The notes: a model not told the origin generated them from the sequence alone. Shown: positions 9,026-18,391, counted from the first letter of the stretch. The stretch: 64,000 bases of DNA from Sphingomonadaceae bacterium (GCA_029268145.1 JAJUHA010000001.1:124001-188000); one strand, 5' to 3'. Numbers and translations are program-made.

Positions 9026-11236
9026 ATGCCCGTGCATGGCGCCGGCATGCCGACGCTGCTCTCCCGCGCGGCCGGATGGCTGGCCCTTGCCCTGCTCGCC
9101 TTCGCCGCGGCAACCGCCCGCGCGGACGGCGAAGGCGCGCGCATCGGCCTTGTCCTCGGCGGCGGCGGCGCCAAGGGCTTCGCCCACATCGGCGTGCTCC
9201 AGGTGCTGGAGGAGAACCGGATCCCCGTCCATGCGATCGCCGGCACCAGCATGGGGGCGGTGGTGGGAAGCCTGCATGCCTCGGGCCGGTCCGCCGACGA
9301 GATTGCAGCGATTGCGCGGGGGATCGACTGGGCCAATCTCTTCGCCGACCGGATCCCGCGCGACCGGCTCTCCTTCCGCCGGAAGCGGGACGAGCGGGAC
9401 AATCTCATCCGCTTTCGGCTCGCTTTCGACGACAAGGGCGTCGTGCTGCCGCCCGGGCTCCTGCGCGGCCAGGATCTCTACCTGACTCTCGCCGAGAGGC
9501 TGGCCCAGGCGCGCGTCGTGACCGACTTCGACCAGCTTCCCATTCCCTTCCGCGCCGTCGCCGCCGACATCACCAACGGCCGGGCGGTCGTGCTCGCAAG
9601 CGGCGACATCGCGACCGCCGTGTTCGCCAGCATGGCGGTGCCGGGGGGGCTTCCACCGGTCGAGCGGGAGGGCCTGCTGCTGGTCGACGGCGGGATCGTC
9701 GACAATGTGCCGGTCGATGTCGCGCGGGCGATGGGGGTCGATGTGCTGATCGTCGTCGATGTCGGCTCCCCCCTGCTCAAGCGGGACGAACTCACGAGCT
9801 TCGTCGACGTGCTCGACCAGCTCCAGCTGCTGCTCGGCCGCGAGGCTGTCGAGCGGCAGCTCGCGTCGCTCGGCCCGCGCGACGTCCTGATCCGGCCCGA
9901 CATCGATGGGATCGCGATGACCGATTTCACCGCGCATGAGGCAGCGATCGCGCGTGGGCGGGCCGCAGCACAGGCCGCGCTCGACCGGCTGCGGGCGCTC
10001 TCGCTCGACGAGGCGGCCTGGGCGGCGCATCTTTCGGCGCGCGCCAGCCGCGCCGGCAGGCAGCTTCCCACCGTCCGCTTCGTCAGGCTGGAGAACGACT
10101 CCGACGTGCCCGACCGCCAGATCCGCGAGGAAGTGACCGAACGGCCCGGCGACGTGCACGATCCCGAACGGATGACCCGCGACCTCTCCGCCCTGTTCGC
10201 GACCGGCAGTTTCCGCTCTGTCCGCTACCGGTTCGAGTCGGTTCCCGATCTGGGCGAAGGCATCGTCATCACTGCGACCGGCGACCCCAGCCAGCGCAAC
10301 TTCTTCCAGTTCGGCCTGACGCTCGCCACCGACTTCAACCGCCAGAACGAGTTCGGGATCGGCATCGCCTATACCGACCGCAGCCTCGGTGCGAGCGGAA
10401 TCGAGTGGCGAACCGATCTCAGGATCGGCGAGGACATGCTGCTCAGCTCGACCTTCTACCGCGAGTTTGGCCGATGGCTGGCAGAGGCCGGCCCCTTCTG
10501 GTCGCGGCGCGACACCCGGCTGTTCCTCGATGGCGTGCCGCTGCTCACGGTCCGGACCAACGAGGCCGGCGTCCGGCTCGATGGCGGCCACCTCCTCGGC
10601 CGCTGGGGCGAGCTGCGCGTCGGCCTCGCCCGCTCGGGCCTCGGCCTCGAGGCCGGCGTGATCCCCCTGCCCGACAACGGGAAGCTCGAGGACATGCGCT
10701 GGCACCTCCAGTTCACTGCCGACCGGCTGGACGATGTCAACTACCCCAAGGCCGGCCTGTTCGGCGAACTCCTCTTCGAGGACCATGTGGCCGCGCTGGG
10801 CGGCGAGCTGACCTACGCCCGCCTGCTCGGCCGCGTCTTCTGGCCGATGACGCGCGACCGGACCACGCTGGTCCTCGGCGCCGAGCTCGGCAGCACGCTC
10901 ACCGACGACAGCCTCCTCCTCGGCGATTTCCGCCTCGGCGGCTTCCTGCGGCTCTCCGGGCTGGCACCCAACGAGCTCCTCGGCCGCCATCTCCTGCTCG
11001 GCCGGGCGATCGTCTACCACCGCCTCACGCGCAAGAGCCCGATCATCGACCTGCCCCTCTATGTCGGCGGATCCCTCGAGCTCGGCAACGCGTTCGCGCA
11101 CTGGAGCGCGCCAGGGCTTCGCCCGGCCGGCAGCCTGTTCCTTTCCGCCGACACGCCGCTCGGGCCGCTGTCCTTCGCCGGCGGCGCGAACGGCCAGGGC
11201 CAGGCCCTCTATCTCATCCTCGGTCGCCTGTTCTGA
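9026..11236 (+). CDS. Patatin-like phospholipase with beta-barrel (PlpD type, type Vd secretion)
   Basis: A 736-residue protein with a signal peptide (core LALALLAFAAATARA). The patatin domain follows at roughly residues 35-330, with glycine loop GLVLGGGGAKGFAH, nucleophile GTSMG and the dyad aspartate in VDGGIVDN. A POTRA-like stretch comes next (TVRFVRLENDSDVPDRQIREEV...SFRSVRYRFE). The C-terminal barrel of alternating strands is related to BamA and ends ALYLILGRLF. This matches PlpD/FplA autotransporters, which place a phospholipase A at the outer membrane. ATG 9026 is chosen for GAGCAGG 6 bp upstream; TTG 9011 and ATG 9047 are alternatives. It probably shares an mRNA with the FAAL gene. 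Confidence 0.9.
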   Translation: MPVHGAGMPTLLSRAAGWLALALLAFAAATARADGEGARIGLVLGGGGAKGFAHIGVLQVLEENRIPVHAIAGTSMGAVVGSLHASGRSADEIAAIARGIDWANLFADRIPRDRLSFRRKRDERDNLIRFRLAFDDKGVVLPPGLLRGQDLYLTLAERLAQARVVTDFDQLPIPFRAVAADITNGRAVVLASGDIATAVFASMAVPGGLPPVEREGLLLVDGGIVDNVPVDVARAMGVDVLIVVDVGSPLLKRDELTSFVDVLDQLQLLLGREAVERQLASLGPRDVLIRPDIDGIAMTDFTAHEAAIARGRAAAQAALDRLRALSLDEAAWAAHLSARASRAGRQLPTVRFVRLENDSDVPDRQIREEVTERPGDVHDPERMTRDLSALFATGSFRSVRYRFESVPDLGEGIVITATGDPSQRNFFQFGLTLATDFNRQNEFGIGIAYTDRSLGASGIEWRTDLRIGEDMLLSSTFYREFGRWLAEAGPFWSRRDTRLFLDGVPLLTVRTNEAGVRLDGGHLLGRWGELRVGLARSGLGLEAGVIPLPDNGKLEDMRWHLQFTADRLDDVNYPKAGLFGELLFEDHVAALGGELTYARLLGRVFWPMTRDRTTLVLGAELGSTLTDDSLLLGDFRLGGFLRLSGLAPNELLGRHLLLGRAIVYHRLTRKSPIIDLPLYVGGSLELGNAFAHWSAPGLRPAGSLFLSADTPLGPLSFAGGANGQGQALYLILGRLF

Positions 11237-11282
11237 CCGGCCTCGCGTTGTCGCCGCAACCGGTCGCGACTAGAGAGCGCGC

Positions 11283-12188
11283 ATGACGCCGGACGCGGTC
11301 CGAAGCTGGGTCGACTGGTTGCCCGCGCAGGCACGGCCTTACGCGCGACTCGCCCGCTTCGACCGGCCCGCGGGGCTGTGGCTGCTGTTCTGGCCCTGCG
11401 CCATGGGTGTCGCGCTCGCCGGAGACTGGGAAGCCGTCGCGCTGCTGCCCTGGTTCCTGCTCGGAGCCGTCGCGATGCGGGCAGCCGGGTGCGTCTACAA
11501 CGACATCGTCGATCGCGATCTCGACGCCCGCGTCGCCCGGACCGCGGCCCGGCCGATCGCGAGCGGAGCCATCGGCCTGCGGTCCGCCTGGCTGTTCCTG
11601 GTGCTGCTTTCGCTCGTTGGGCTTCTCGTCCTGCTCCAGCTGCCGGCGCGCGCGCAGGCCATTGCGCTTGCCTCGCTCGGGCTCGTTGCCGCCTATCCGT
11701 TCATGAAGCGCATCACCTGGTGGCCGCAGGCGTGGCTGGGCCTCACCTTCAACTGGGGCCTGCTGGTCGGCTGGGCCTGCGGCGCCGATCCGGCCCCGCC
11801 TGCCGCGCTCGCTTCAGCCTATGCCGGGCTTGTCTCCTGGACGCTCGGCTATGACAGCATCTACGCCGCACAGGACCGGGAGGACGATGCGCTGGCCGGA
11901 ATCCGGTCGAGCGCGCGCCGGCTCGGCGACCGCCTTCGCCCGGCCGTCGGGCTCTTCTACCTCGCCGCGATCGCGGCCTGCGGCGCGGCGCTCTGGCTGG
12001 TTAGGAGCGATGCGCTCGTCCTCCTCGCGCTGGTGCCGGCGGCGCTGCACCTTGGCTGGCAGGCCATCAGCTTCGACCCGGAGTCGATCGACAATGCGCT
12101 CGCCCGGTTCCGCAGCAACGCGACGACCGGCGCGCTGCTCGCCGCTGCCTTCGCCGTGACGCTGCCCGTGCCGTCGGGCTGGGCGTGA
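11283..12188 (+). CDS. ubiA: 4-hydroxybenzoate polyprenyltransferase
   Basis: A 301-residue inner-membrane prenyltransferase with about eight hydrophobic segments. The two Mg-pyrophosphate binding motifs are intact: YNDIVDRDLDARVARTAARP and GYDSIYAAQDREDDALAGIRS. The N-terminus ARLARFDRPAGLWLLFWPC is typical of ubiquinone UbiA. It attaches the polyprenyl tail to 4-hydroxybenzoate in ubiquinone synthesis. Its stop overlaps the ATG of tldE by one base, so the two are coupled. Confidence 0.93.
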   Translation: MTPDAVRSWVDWLPAQARPYARLARFDRPAGLWLLFWPCAMGVALAGDWEAVALLPWFLLGAVAMRAAGCVYNDIVDRDLDARVARTAARPIASGAIGLRSAWLFLVLLSLVGLLVLLQLPARAQAIALASLGLVAAYPFMKRITWWPQAWLGLTFNWGLLVGWACGADPAPPAALASAYAGLVSWTLGYDSIYAAQDREDDALAGIRSSARRLGDRLRPAVGLFYLAAIAACGAALWLVRSDALVLLALVPAALHLGWQAISFDPESIDNALARFRSNATTGALLAAAFAVTLPVPSGWA

Positions 12189-13540
12189 TGCTCGACAGCG
12201 GCGCAGCGCTCGACGTGGCGCAGCGGGCCCTTGCCGCGGCCCGCAGGGCCGGTGCCGACTGCGCCGACGCCCTCCTCGTCGCCGGGACATCGCAGTCGGT
12301 CACGATCCGCATGGGCGTGCTCGAGGATGCGAGCCGCTCGGAGACGGCGGAACTCGGGCTCAGGGTCTTCGTCGGGGCCCGGTCGGCCCAGGTCTCGACC
12401 TCGGACCTTGGCGAACCGGCCCTGGCCGAGGCGGCCGCGCGCGCGGTGGCCATGGCGCGGGAGGCGCCGGAGGACCCGTTCGCCGGGCTCGCGCCGGAAG
12501 ACGCGCTCGCCACCGGGCCCTTCCCCGATCTCGACCTCTGTGACCCGCGCGCCGAGGCGATGGAGGCAGCGACCCTCCGGACACTGGCCGAGGCTGCCGA
12601 TGGCGCGGCGCTCGCGGTTCCCGGCGTCACCAGCAGCGAGGGCGCCTCGGCGGCAGCCGGCACGGCGATCCTGGCGCTCGTCACCAGCCACGGCTTTGCC
12701 GGGGTCGAGAAGGCCTCCTCCTTCTCGGTCTCGGCCGTCGCGATCGCCGGGCAGGGCGAGCGCCGGCAGCGCGACCATGACTGGAGCGATGCGACCCACT
12801 TCGCCGACCTCGAGGCCGCCGAGGCGATCGGGCGCTCGGCAGGCGAGCGGGCCGTCGCCCGGCTCGATCCGGTGCGGCTCGACACGGCCGCCATGCCGGT
12901 CCTGTTCGACCGGCGCGTCGCGGCCAGCCTTCTCGGCCACCTTGCAGCCGCCATGGCGGGGCCGGCCTGGGCCCGGGGCACGAGCTTCCTGCGCGGGCGG
13001 GAGGGGGAGCAGCTGTTCGCGCCGGGCGTGCAGGTGATCGACGATCCGCTGCTGCCGCGCGGGCGGCGTTCGCGGCCGTTCGACGGCGAAGGCCTGCCGA
13101 CCCGCCGCACACACCTCGTCGAGTCCGGCGTGCTCGGTGCGCCCCTGTGCGATTCGGCCTCCGCCCGCCAGCTCGGCAGACGGCCGACCGGCCACGCCAG
13201 CCGAGGCGTGGGCGGTGCGCCGGGCGTTGCCACCAGCAACCTCTGGCTTGCGCCGGGAGCGTCGAGCGTTGGGGCGCTGATGGCCGACATCCGCTGCGGC
13301 TTTCTCGTGACCGAGCTCATCGGCATGGGCGTGAACGGGCTGACCGGCGACTACAGCCGGGGCGCCGCGGGCTTCGCGATCCGGGATGGCCACAAGGCCG
13401 AGCCGGTGACCGAGATGACGATCGCCGGCAACCTCCTCGAGATGTTCCGGGCGCTCGTGCCGGCCGACGACCTCCAGTTCCGCCGCAGCACCAACAGCCC
13501 GACGGTGCGGATCGACGGCATGACGGTGGCCGGTGCCTGA
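12188..13540 (+). CDS. pmbA: TldE/PmbA family metalloprotease subunit
   Basis: A 450-residue member of the TldD/PmbA family. Family features include ADALLVAGTSQSVTIRMGVLEDASRSETAELGLRVFVG near the N-terminus and the C-terminal core GVNGLTGDYSRGAAGFAIRDGHKAEPVTEMTIAGNLLEMF. The HExxxH metal site of TldD partners is absent where expected (LLGHLAAAMAGPAW), as is usual for the TldE/PmbA half. TldD-TldE acts on unfolded or modified peptides. No tldD lies in the window. GTG 12185 is a possible alternative start. The end overlaps the next gene by 8 bases. Confidence 0.9.
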   Translation: MLDSGAALDVAQRALAAARRAGADCADALLVAGTSQSVTIRMGVLEDASRSETAELGLRVFVGARSAQVSTSDLGEPALAEAAARAVAMAREAPEDPFAGLAPEDALATGPFPDLDLCDPRAEAMEAATLRTLAEAADGAALAVPGVTSSEGASAAAGTAILALVTSHGFAGVEKASSFSVSAVAIAGQGERRQRDHDWSDATHFADLEAAEAIGRSAGERAVARLDPVRLDTAAMPVLFDRRVAASLLGHLAAAMAGPAWARGTSFLRGREGEQLFAPGVQVIDDPLLPRGRRSRPFDGEGLPTRRTHLVESGVLGAPLCDSASARQLGRRPTGHASRGVGGAPGVATSNLWLAPGASSVGALMADIRCGFLVTELIGMGVNGLTGDYSRGAAGFAIRDGHKAEPVTEMTIAGNLLEMFRALVPADDLQFRRSTNSPTVRIDGMTVAGA

Positions 13541-14402
13541 ACCTTTCTGCTTCGACCCGATGGCGGACCTGGTGCTCGCCGAGAGCGCCGCGCGCGACGC
13601 CGCCGACCATGCGCTGTGGCTTTCGACCCGGGGGTTCGATACCTGGTCCAAGGGCCGGAACGATCCGGTGACCTCGGCCGATCTCGAAGTCGACGGCCTT
13701 CTGCGCGAGCGGCTGCTCGGCGCCCGGCCCGCCTATGGCTGGCTGTCGGAGGAGACCGCGGACTCGCTCGACCGCCTCCATGCCCGGGCACTGTGGGTGG
13801 TGGACCCGATCGACGGCACCCGCGACTTCGCCCGCGGGCGCGATGGCTGGGCCGTCTCGGTCGCGCTCGTCGTCGACGGGCAGGTCGAGCTCGGCGTCCT
13901 CGCCGCCCCGGCGCTGGGGCAGGTCTATGTCGCCACCCGCACCAGCGCGACACTGAACGGCGCGGCGATCCGGGTGTCGGGACGGACCGAGGAAGCGGGC
14001 ATGCGGCTCCCCGTCGACCCCCAGTTCCTCGCCGCGCGCCTCTGGGAGCAGCCCTTCGAGGCCGAGGCCCTGCCCAAGCCCAACAGCATGGCGCTCAGGA
14101 TCGCGATGGTGGCAAGCGGCGCAGCCGACGGGCTCATCGACGCACGGATGATGAATGAATGGGATGTCGCGGCGGCAAGTCTCGTGCTGGAAGCCGCCGG
14201 CGGGCGCATCACCGACCGCGAGGGCCAGCCCTTCGCCTTCAACAAGCCCGAGCCCGAGCTCTCGGGCATCGTTGCAGCGACCCCTGCGCTGCATCGGAGC
14301 CTCGCCAGGCGGCTGACGGACGCGCGGGCCGCGCTGCAGCGCGCCGGGATCCGGATCGAGCGCGACGGGCCGAAGGCGCGCCCGGACGCAGCGGAGGACT
14401 AG
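13533..14402 (+). CDS. 3'(2'),5'-bisphosphate nucleotidase / inositol monophosphatase family (CysQ-like)
   Basis: A 289-residue Mg-dependent phosphatase of the FIG superfamily. Metal-site motifs are visible: WLSEET near residue 70, WVVDPIDGTRDFARG, and NEWDVAAASLVLEAAGG near the C-terminus. Substrates could be PAP (CysQ), inositol phosphates or histidinol phosphate, and the sequence does not decide among them; CysQ-like annotation is favoured for sphingomonad members. Start GTG 13533 overlaps tldE by 8 bases; ATG 13560 is the alternative. The stop overlaps the convergent DUF853 gene by 4 bases. Confidence 0.85.
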   Translation: MPEPFCFDPMADLVLAESAARDAADHALWLSTRGFDTWSKGRNDPVTSADLEVDGLLRERLLGARPAYGWLSEETADSLDRLHARALWVVDPIDGTRDFARGRDGWAVSVALVVDGQVELGVLAAPALGQVYVATRTSATLNGAAIRVSGRTEEAGMRLPVDPQFLAARLWEQPFEAEALPKPNSMALRIAMVASGAADGLIDARMMNEWDVAAASLVLEAAGGRITDREGQPFAFNKPEPELSGIVAATPALHRSLARRLTDARAALQRAGIRIERDGPKARPDAAED

Positions 14403-15919
14403 CGGCGGCCGAACAGCCCGCCGAGAAGCCCGCGCACGAGGCTGCGGCCGATCTGGTTGGCCATGGTGCGCCCCGCACTTGCCGCCACCTGCTTCAGGGC
14501 GGCCTCGGCCTGCCCGGCAGGAGACTTGCGGTATTCACGCGCCGCCGCCGCTTCGGCGCGCGCGCGCGCGCGCGCGGCGCGTTCCGCCTCCTTCGCGGCA
14601 TCGGCGGCCTCGGCCTCGGCGGCGCGGGCCTCGGCCCGAGCCGAGAGGATCTCATGGGCCGATTCGCGGTCCACCACCTCCTCGTAGCGGCCGGCGAGCG
14701 GCGAGGAGGAGACGAGGACCTTGCGCTCGGCCTCGGTGAGCGGGCCGACCCGGCCGACCGGGGGGCGGATGAGGGTGCGCTCGACCGGCGTCGGCGCGCC
14801 CTTGTCGTCGAGGAGCGAGACCAGCGCCTCGCCGACCTTGAGCTCGGTGATCACGGTCTCGACATCGAGCTTCGGATTCTGCCGGAAGGTCTCGGCCGCC
14901 GCCCGCACGGCCTTCTGGTCCCGGGGCGTGAAGGCGCGCAGCGCATGCTGGATCCGGTTGCCGAGCTGGCCGGCCACCGTGTCGGGAATGTCGATAGGGT
15001 TCTGGGTGCAGAAATAGACGCCCACCCCCTTGGAGCGGATGAGGCGGACCACCTGCTCGATCCGCTCGAGCAGGGCCTTCGGCGCCTCGCTGAACAGCAT
15101 GTGCGCTTCGTCGAAGAAGAAGACGAAGGTCGGCCGGTCGGGATCGCCCACCTCGGGCAGTTCCTCGAACAGCTCGGAGAGAAGCCACAGCAGGAAGGTG
15201 GAGTAGAGCCGGGGTGCCTGCATCAGCCGGTCGGCGGCGAGGATGTTCACGCGCCCGCGGCCGTCCGGTTCGATGGCCATCATGTCGTGGATGGACAGGG
15301 CAGGTTCGCCGAAGAAGCGCGCCCCGCCCTGGGCCTCGAGGGTGAGGAGCTGGCGCTGGATGGCGCCCACCGTCTGCCGGGTCACGTTGCCGTAGCGGCC
15401 CGAGAGTTCGGCGGCATTGTCGGCGCACCAGGCGAGCAGCTGCTGCAGGTCCTTGAGATCGAGGACGAGAAGGCCCTGCTCGTCGGCGTAGCGGAAGGCG
15501 ATGTTGAGCACGCCTTCCTGCGTGTCGTTGAGGCCCATCAGGCGGGCGAGCAGCAGCGGCCCCATCTCCGAGACGGTGGTGCGCACCGGGTGGCCCTGCT
15601 CGCCGAACAGGTCCCACAGGACGACGGGGTTGTCGGCATAGGCGTAGGGCGCGATGCCAAGCTCGGCTGCGCGCCGGGTGAAGGCGCCGTGCGTCTTCGC
15701 CTCGGGGGAGCCGGGCAGGGCCATCCCTGCCACGTCCCCCTTCATGTCGGGGAAGAAGACGGGCACGCCGGCCCGGCTGAAGCCCTCCGCCAGCACCTGG
15801 AGGGTGACGGTCTTGCCGGTGCCGGTGGCGCCGGCGATCAGCCCATGGCGGTTGGCACGCCCGAGGAGCAGCTCCTGCGCGTGCTCGCCCCCCTTGCCGA
15901 TGAAGATGCGCTCGCCCAT
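14399..15919 (-). CDS. HerA-like ATPase, DUF853 family
   Basis: A 506-residue P-loop ATPase of the HerA/FtsK relatives known as DUF853. Walker A is LIAGATGTGKTVTLQ near residues 27-41, followed by FFPDMKGDVAG; Walker B is TFVFFFDEAHMLF, and sensor-like VYFCTQNPIDIPDTVAGQLGNRIQHALRAFTP follows. The last 100 residues are an Ala/Glu/Arg-rich coiled coil ending in a Gly/Arg-rich tail (LVRGLLGGLFGRR). Family function is not well established; a role as a DNA or protein translocating hexamer is inferred from HerA. It lies alone between cysQ-like and degP genes. Confidence 0.88.
   Translation of the reverse strand: MGERIFIGKGGEHAQELLLGRANRHGLIAGATGTGKTVTLQVLAEGFSRAGVPVFFPDMKGDVAGMALPGSPEAKTHGAFTRRAAELGIAPYAYADNPVVLWDLFGEQGHPVRTTVSEMGPLLLARLMGLNDTQEGVLNIAFRYADEQGLLVLDLKDLQQLLAWCADNAAELSGRYGNVTRQTVGAIQRQLLTLEAQGGARFFGEPALSIHDMMAIEPDGRGRVNILAADRLMQAPRLYSTFLLWLLSELFEELPEVGDPDRPTFVFFFDEAHMLFSEAPKALLERIEQVVRLIRSKGVGVYFCTQNPIDIPDTVAGQLGNRIQHALRAFTPRDQKAVRAAAETFRQNPKLDVETVITELKVGEALVSLLDDKGAPTPVERTLIRPPVGRVGPLTEAERKVLVSSSPLAGRYEEVVDRESAHEILSARAEARAAEAEAADAAKEAERAARARARAEAAAAREYRKSPAGQAEAALKQVAASAGRTMANQIGRSLVRGLLGGLFGRR
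14556..14576. repeat. (GC) dinucleotide run, 21 bp, inside the DUF853 gene
   Basis: An uninterrupted alternating GC tract encodes the Arg-Ala-Arg-Ala part of the C-terminal coiled coil. A tract of this type can slip during replication and, in a dinucleotide unit, would shift the reading frame of the protein's last 60 or so residues. Confidence 0.8.
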
Positions 15920-15956
15920 TGCCGCCCCCCTGTTGCCGGATGCCGGGACGGCCCTT

Positions 15957-17510
15957 CTAGCGCATCTTCACGCCGACGAAACGGGAGGGCCCGGTGCCGC
16001 GCTGGACCAGCAGAAGCACGGTCTCGCGCCCGGCCTTGCGCGCCTCGGCGACGATCGCTGCGGCTTCCTGCGGCGTGCGCACCGGCCGCTGGTTGATCGA
16101 CAGCACGATGTCCCCGCGCTGGAGGCCCTGCTCGGCCGCATCCGAGGACGGGTTGACCCGGGCGATCACCAGGCCCTGCACCGTATCCGGCAGGCGGAGC
16201 TGCTGGCGGATTTCCGGCGTGAGGGTCTGGAGGGTGAGCCCAAGCTGCTGGCGCGCTGCCTCCGCGCCGGGCTCGCCCTGGCCACCGCGGTCCTCGGGCT
16301 CCTCGGGCGCGCCGCCCTGCAGGACCGATTCGCTCGGCCGCTCGCCAATGGTCGCGGTGAGCGTCATCCGCTGGCCGTCGCGGATGAGCTGGATGGGAAC
16401 GCGCGTCCCGATGGGGGTGTTGGCGACGATGAAGGAGAGCGTGTTGTCGGGCGTGACCTCCTGCCCGGCGACCGCGACGATGACGTCGCCCTGGCGGATC
16501 CCCGCCTTCTGCGCAGGCCCGGTCGGCTCGACGCCCGCGACAATCTCGCCGCGGTCCTTCGGCAGCCCGAGCGACGCGGCGATGGGCGCCGAGAGCGGCT
16601 GGATCTGCACGCCGAGATAGCCGCGCCGGACCCGGCCCGAAGTGCGCAGCTGCTCGATGACCGGCTGGGCGAGCTCGGCGGGAATGGCGAAGCCGACCCC
16701 GACATTGCCGCCGGTGGGCGAGAAGATCGCGGTGTTCACGCCGACGACATTGCCGGAGAGATCGAACAGCGGCCCGCCGCTGTTGCCCTGGTTGATCGAC
16801 GCGTCGGTCTGGATGTAGCGGTCATAGGCGCCGCCGCCGGTGATGTTGCGGTGCAGGGCCGACACGATGCCCGCGGTGACCGTGCCGCCGAGGCCGAAGG
16901 GATTGCCGATCGCCAGCACCCAGTCGCCGACCCGGATGCCGCGCGAATTGCCGAACCGCACGAACGGAAGGTCGCGCCCGTCGACCTTGAGAAGGGCGAG
17001 GTCGGACAGCGGGTCGCGGCCGATGACGCGGGCCTTGAACTCCCGCCGGTCGGAGAGCGTCACGGTGATGGCATCGACCGGGCTGCGCCCGTCGCGGCCC
17101 GAGATCACATGGTTGTTGGTGACGATGTAGCCGTCGGGCGAGATGAGGAAGCCCGAGCCGAGCGAGGTCGCCTCGCGGGTGACGGGCTCGCCCGCCTCCC
17201 CCTGCTGTTCCTGGAAGCGGCGGAACAGCTCCTCGATGCTGGTGCCCGGCCCGAAGCGCGGGAAGGCGCGGCCCACCTCGACCCGCTGGGTCGTCGAGAT
17301 GTTGACGACGGCCGGCTGCAGCCGGGAGGCGAGATCGGCGAAGCTGCGCGGCGCGCCCTGGGGCGGATCGGCCATCGGCAGCGCGGAAAGCGGCGCGGCG
17401 GCAGGAGCCTGGGCCTGGGCGGCGCAGGCCGCGGCCAGCGCAAGGGTCGCAAGCAGTGCGGATGCGGGGTTGCGAATGGTGGCGGTCCTTTCGTGGTTCG
17501 TTCGCGCCAT
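15957..17510 (-). CDS. degP: Do-family periplasmic serine protease/chaperone
   Basis: A 517-residue HtrA/Do protease. A signal peptide (core ASALLATLALAAACAAQAQA) is followed by the trypsin-like domain with the triad His in TNNHVISG, Asp in DPLSDLALLKV and Ser in QGNSGGPLFD, then two PDZ domains beginning near VRRGYLGVQIQPL and LGLTLQTLTPEIRQQL. It degrades or refolds misfolded envelope proteins. It is third in an hflK-hflC-degP unit, an arrangement common in alphaproteobacteria. ATG 17510 leaves a 20-residue n-region and has a poor, too-close GGGAA; a stronger GAAAGGA sits before an in-frame ATT twelve codons on. Confidence 0.93.
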   Translation of the reverse strand: MARTNHERTATIRNPASALLATLALAAACAAQAQAPAAAPLSALPMADPPQGAPRSFADLASRLQPAVVNISTTQRVEVGRAFPRFGPGTSIEELFRRFQEQQGEAGEPVTREATSLGSGFLISPDGYIVTNNHVISGRDGRSPVDAITVTLSDRREFKARVIGRDPLSDLALLKVDGRDLPFVRFGNSRGIRVGDWVLAIGNPFGLGGTVTAGIVSALHRNITGGGAYDRYIQTDASINQGNSGGPLFDLSGNVVGVNTAIFSPTGGNVGVGFAIPAELAQPVIEQLRTSGRVRRGYLGVQIQPLSAPIAASLGLPKDRGEIVAGVEPTGPAQKAGIRQGDVIVAVAGQEVTPDNTLSFIVANTPIGTRVPIQLIRDGQRMTLTATIGERPSESVLQGGAPEEPEDRGGQGEPGAEAARQQLGLTLQTLTPEIRQQLRLPDTVQGLVIARVNPSSDAAEQGLQRGDIVLSINQRPVRTPQEAAAIVAEARKAGRETVLLLVQRGTGPSRFVGVKMR

Positions 17511-17542
17511 TTCCCGAAACCCGTTTGCCCGATGATGAACGG

Positions 17543-18391
17543 CTACCGGTTGCCGGCCCGGCCATTGAATTCGCGCAGGAACTCGTTGTCGGGCGAGAGC
17601 ACCACCGCGGCGTTGCCGTCGTTGAAGGTCGAGCGATAGGCCTGCATGGCGCGGTAGAAGGCGTAGAATTCCGGGTCCTTGCCGAAGCTTTCGGCATAGG
17701 TCCGGGCGGCGTTCGCGTCGGCTTCGGCGCGGATGATCTGGGCGTCGCGCGCGCCCTGGGCGCGGATGGTGAGCGCTTCCTCCTGCCGGGCCGTGCGCAT
17801 CCGCTCGTAGGCCGCCTCGAGCGGGCTTCCCGAGGGCAGGTCGGCGCGCTTGATCCGGACATCGACGATCTCGGCGCCATAGGCCGCAGCCGAGCGGTTC
17901 ACGGCAGCCTGGATCGTCTCCATCATCTGCCCGCGCTCGGGCGAGAGGAGGACATCGAAGCGCTGCTTGCCGAGCTCGTTGCGCAGGCGCGAGGTGAGGA
18001 TGCGCGACAGCTCGTCGGCCAGCCGTTCCTCGGTCTGGACGGTCTGGAACATCCGCACCGGGTCGACCACGCGGAACCGCGCGAACGCATCGACCACGAG
18101 CCGGAGCTGGTCGGTCGAGAGCACCGTCTGCGGCGCGATGTCGAGCGGCAGGACCCGCTTGTCGACGAAGCGAACCTCCTGGACGAAGGGCAGCTTGAAG
18201 ACGATGCCGGCCCCGGTCTGGCCGAAGCGCTCGTCGGCGGAATAGGTGTTGACCGTCCACACCGGCCGGCCGAGCTGGATGCCGATCGCCTGCCGGTCCT
18301 CGGGAACCCGGACGAGTGAACTGGCGGCAAGAAACAGGAGCCCGAGCAGCAGGATCCCGCCGAGCACCAGCATGCGCGGCATCGCAGTCAT
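17543..18391 (-). CDS. hflC: HflC, protease modulator subunit
   Basis: A 282-residue SPFH/band 7 protein with one N-terminal membrane helix (MLVLGGILLLGLLFLAASSL) and a periplasmic band-7 domain (VPEDRQAIGIQLGRPVWTVN...LVVDAFARFRVVDP), followed by a helical region EEALTIRAQGARDAQIIRAEADANAARTYAESFGKDPEFYAFYRAMQAY. The last block is diagnostic for HflC. With HflK it forms a cage around the FtsH protease. Its ATG overlaps the hflK stop (ATGA, 18388-18391). Confidence 0.94.
   Translation of the reverse strand: MTAMPRMLVLGGILLLGLLFLAASSLVRVPEDRQAIGIQLGRPVWTVNTYSADERFGQTGAGIVFKLPFVQEVRFVDKRVLPLDIAPQTVLSTDQLRLVVDAFARFRVVDPVRMFQTVQTEERLADELSRILTSRLRNELGKQRFDVLLSPERGQMMETIQAAVNRSAAAYGAEIVDVRIKRADLPSGSPLEAAYERMRTARQEEALTIRAQGARDAQIIRAEADANAARTYAESFGKDPEFYAFYRAMQAYRSTFNDGNAAVVLSPDNEFLREFNGRAGNR

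Noticed and set aside
7054-11101. Long minus-strand ORFs (793 and 722 residues)
   Set aside because: Shadows of the acyl-AMP ligase and patatin genes; no recognisable protein features.
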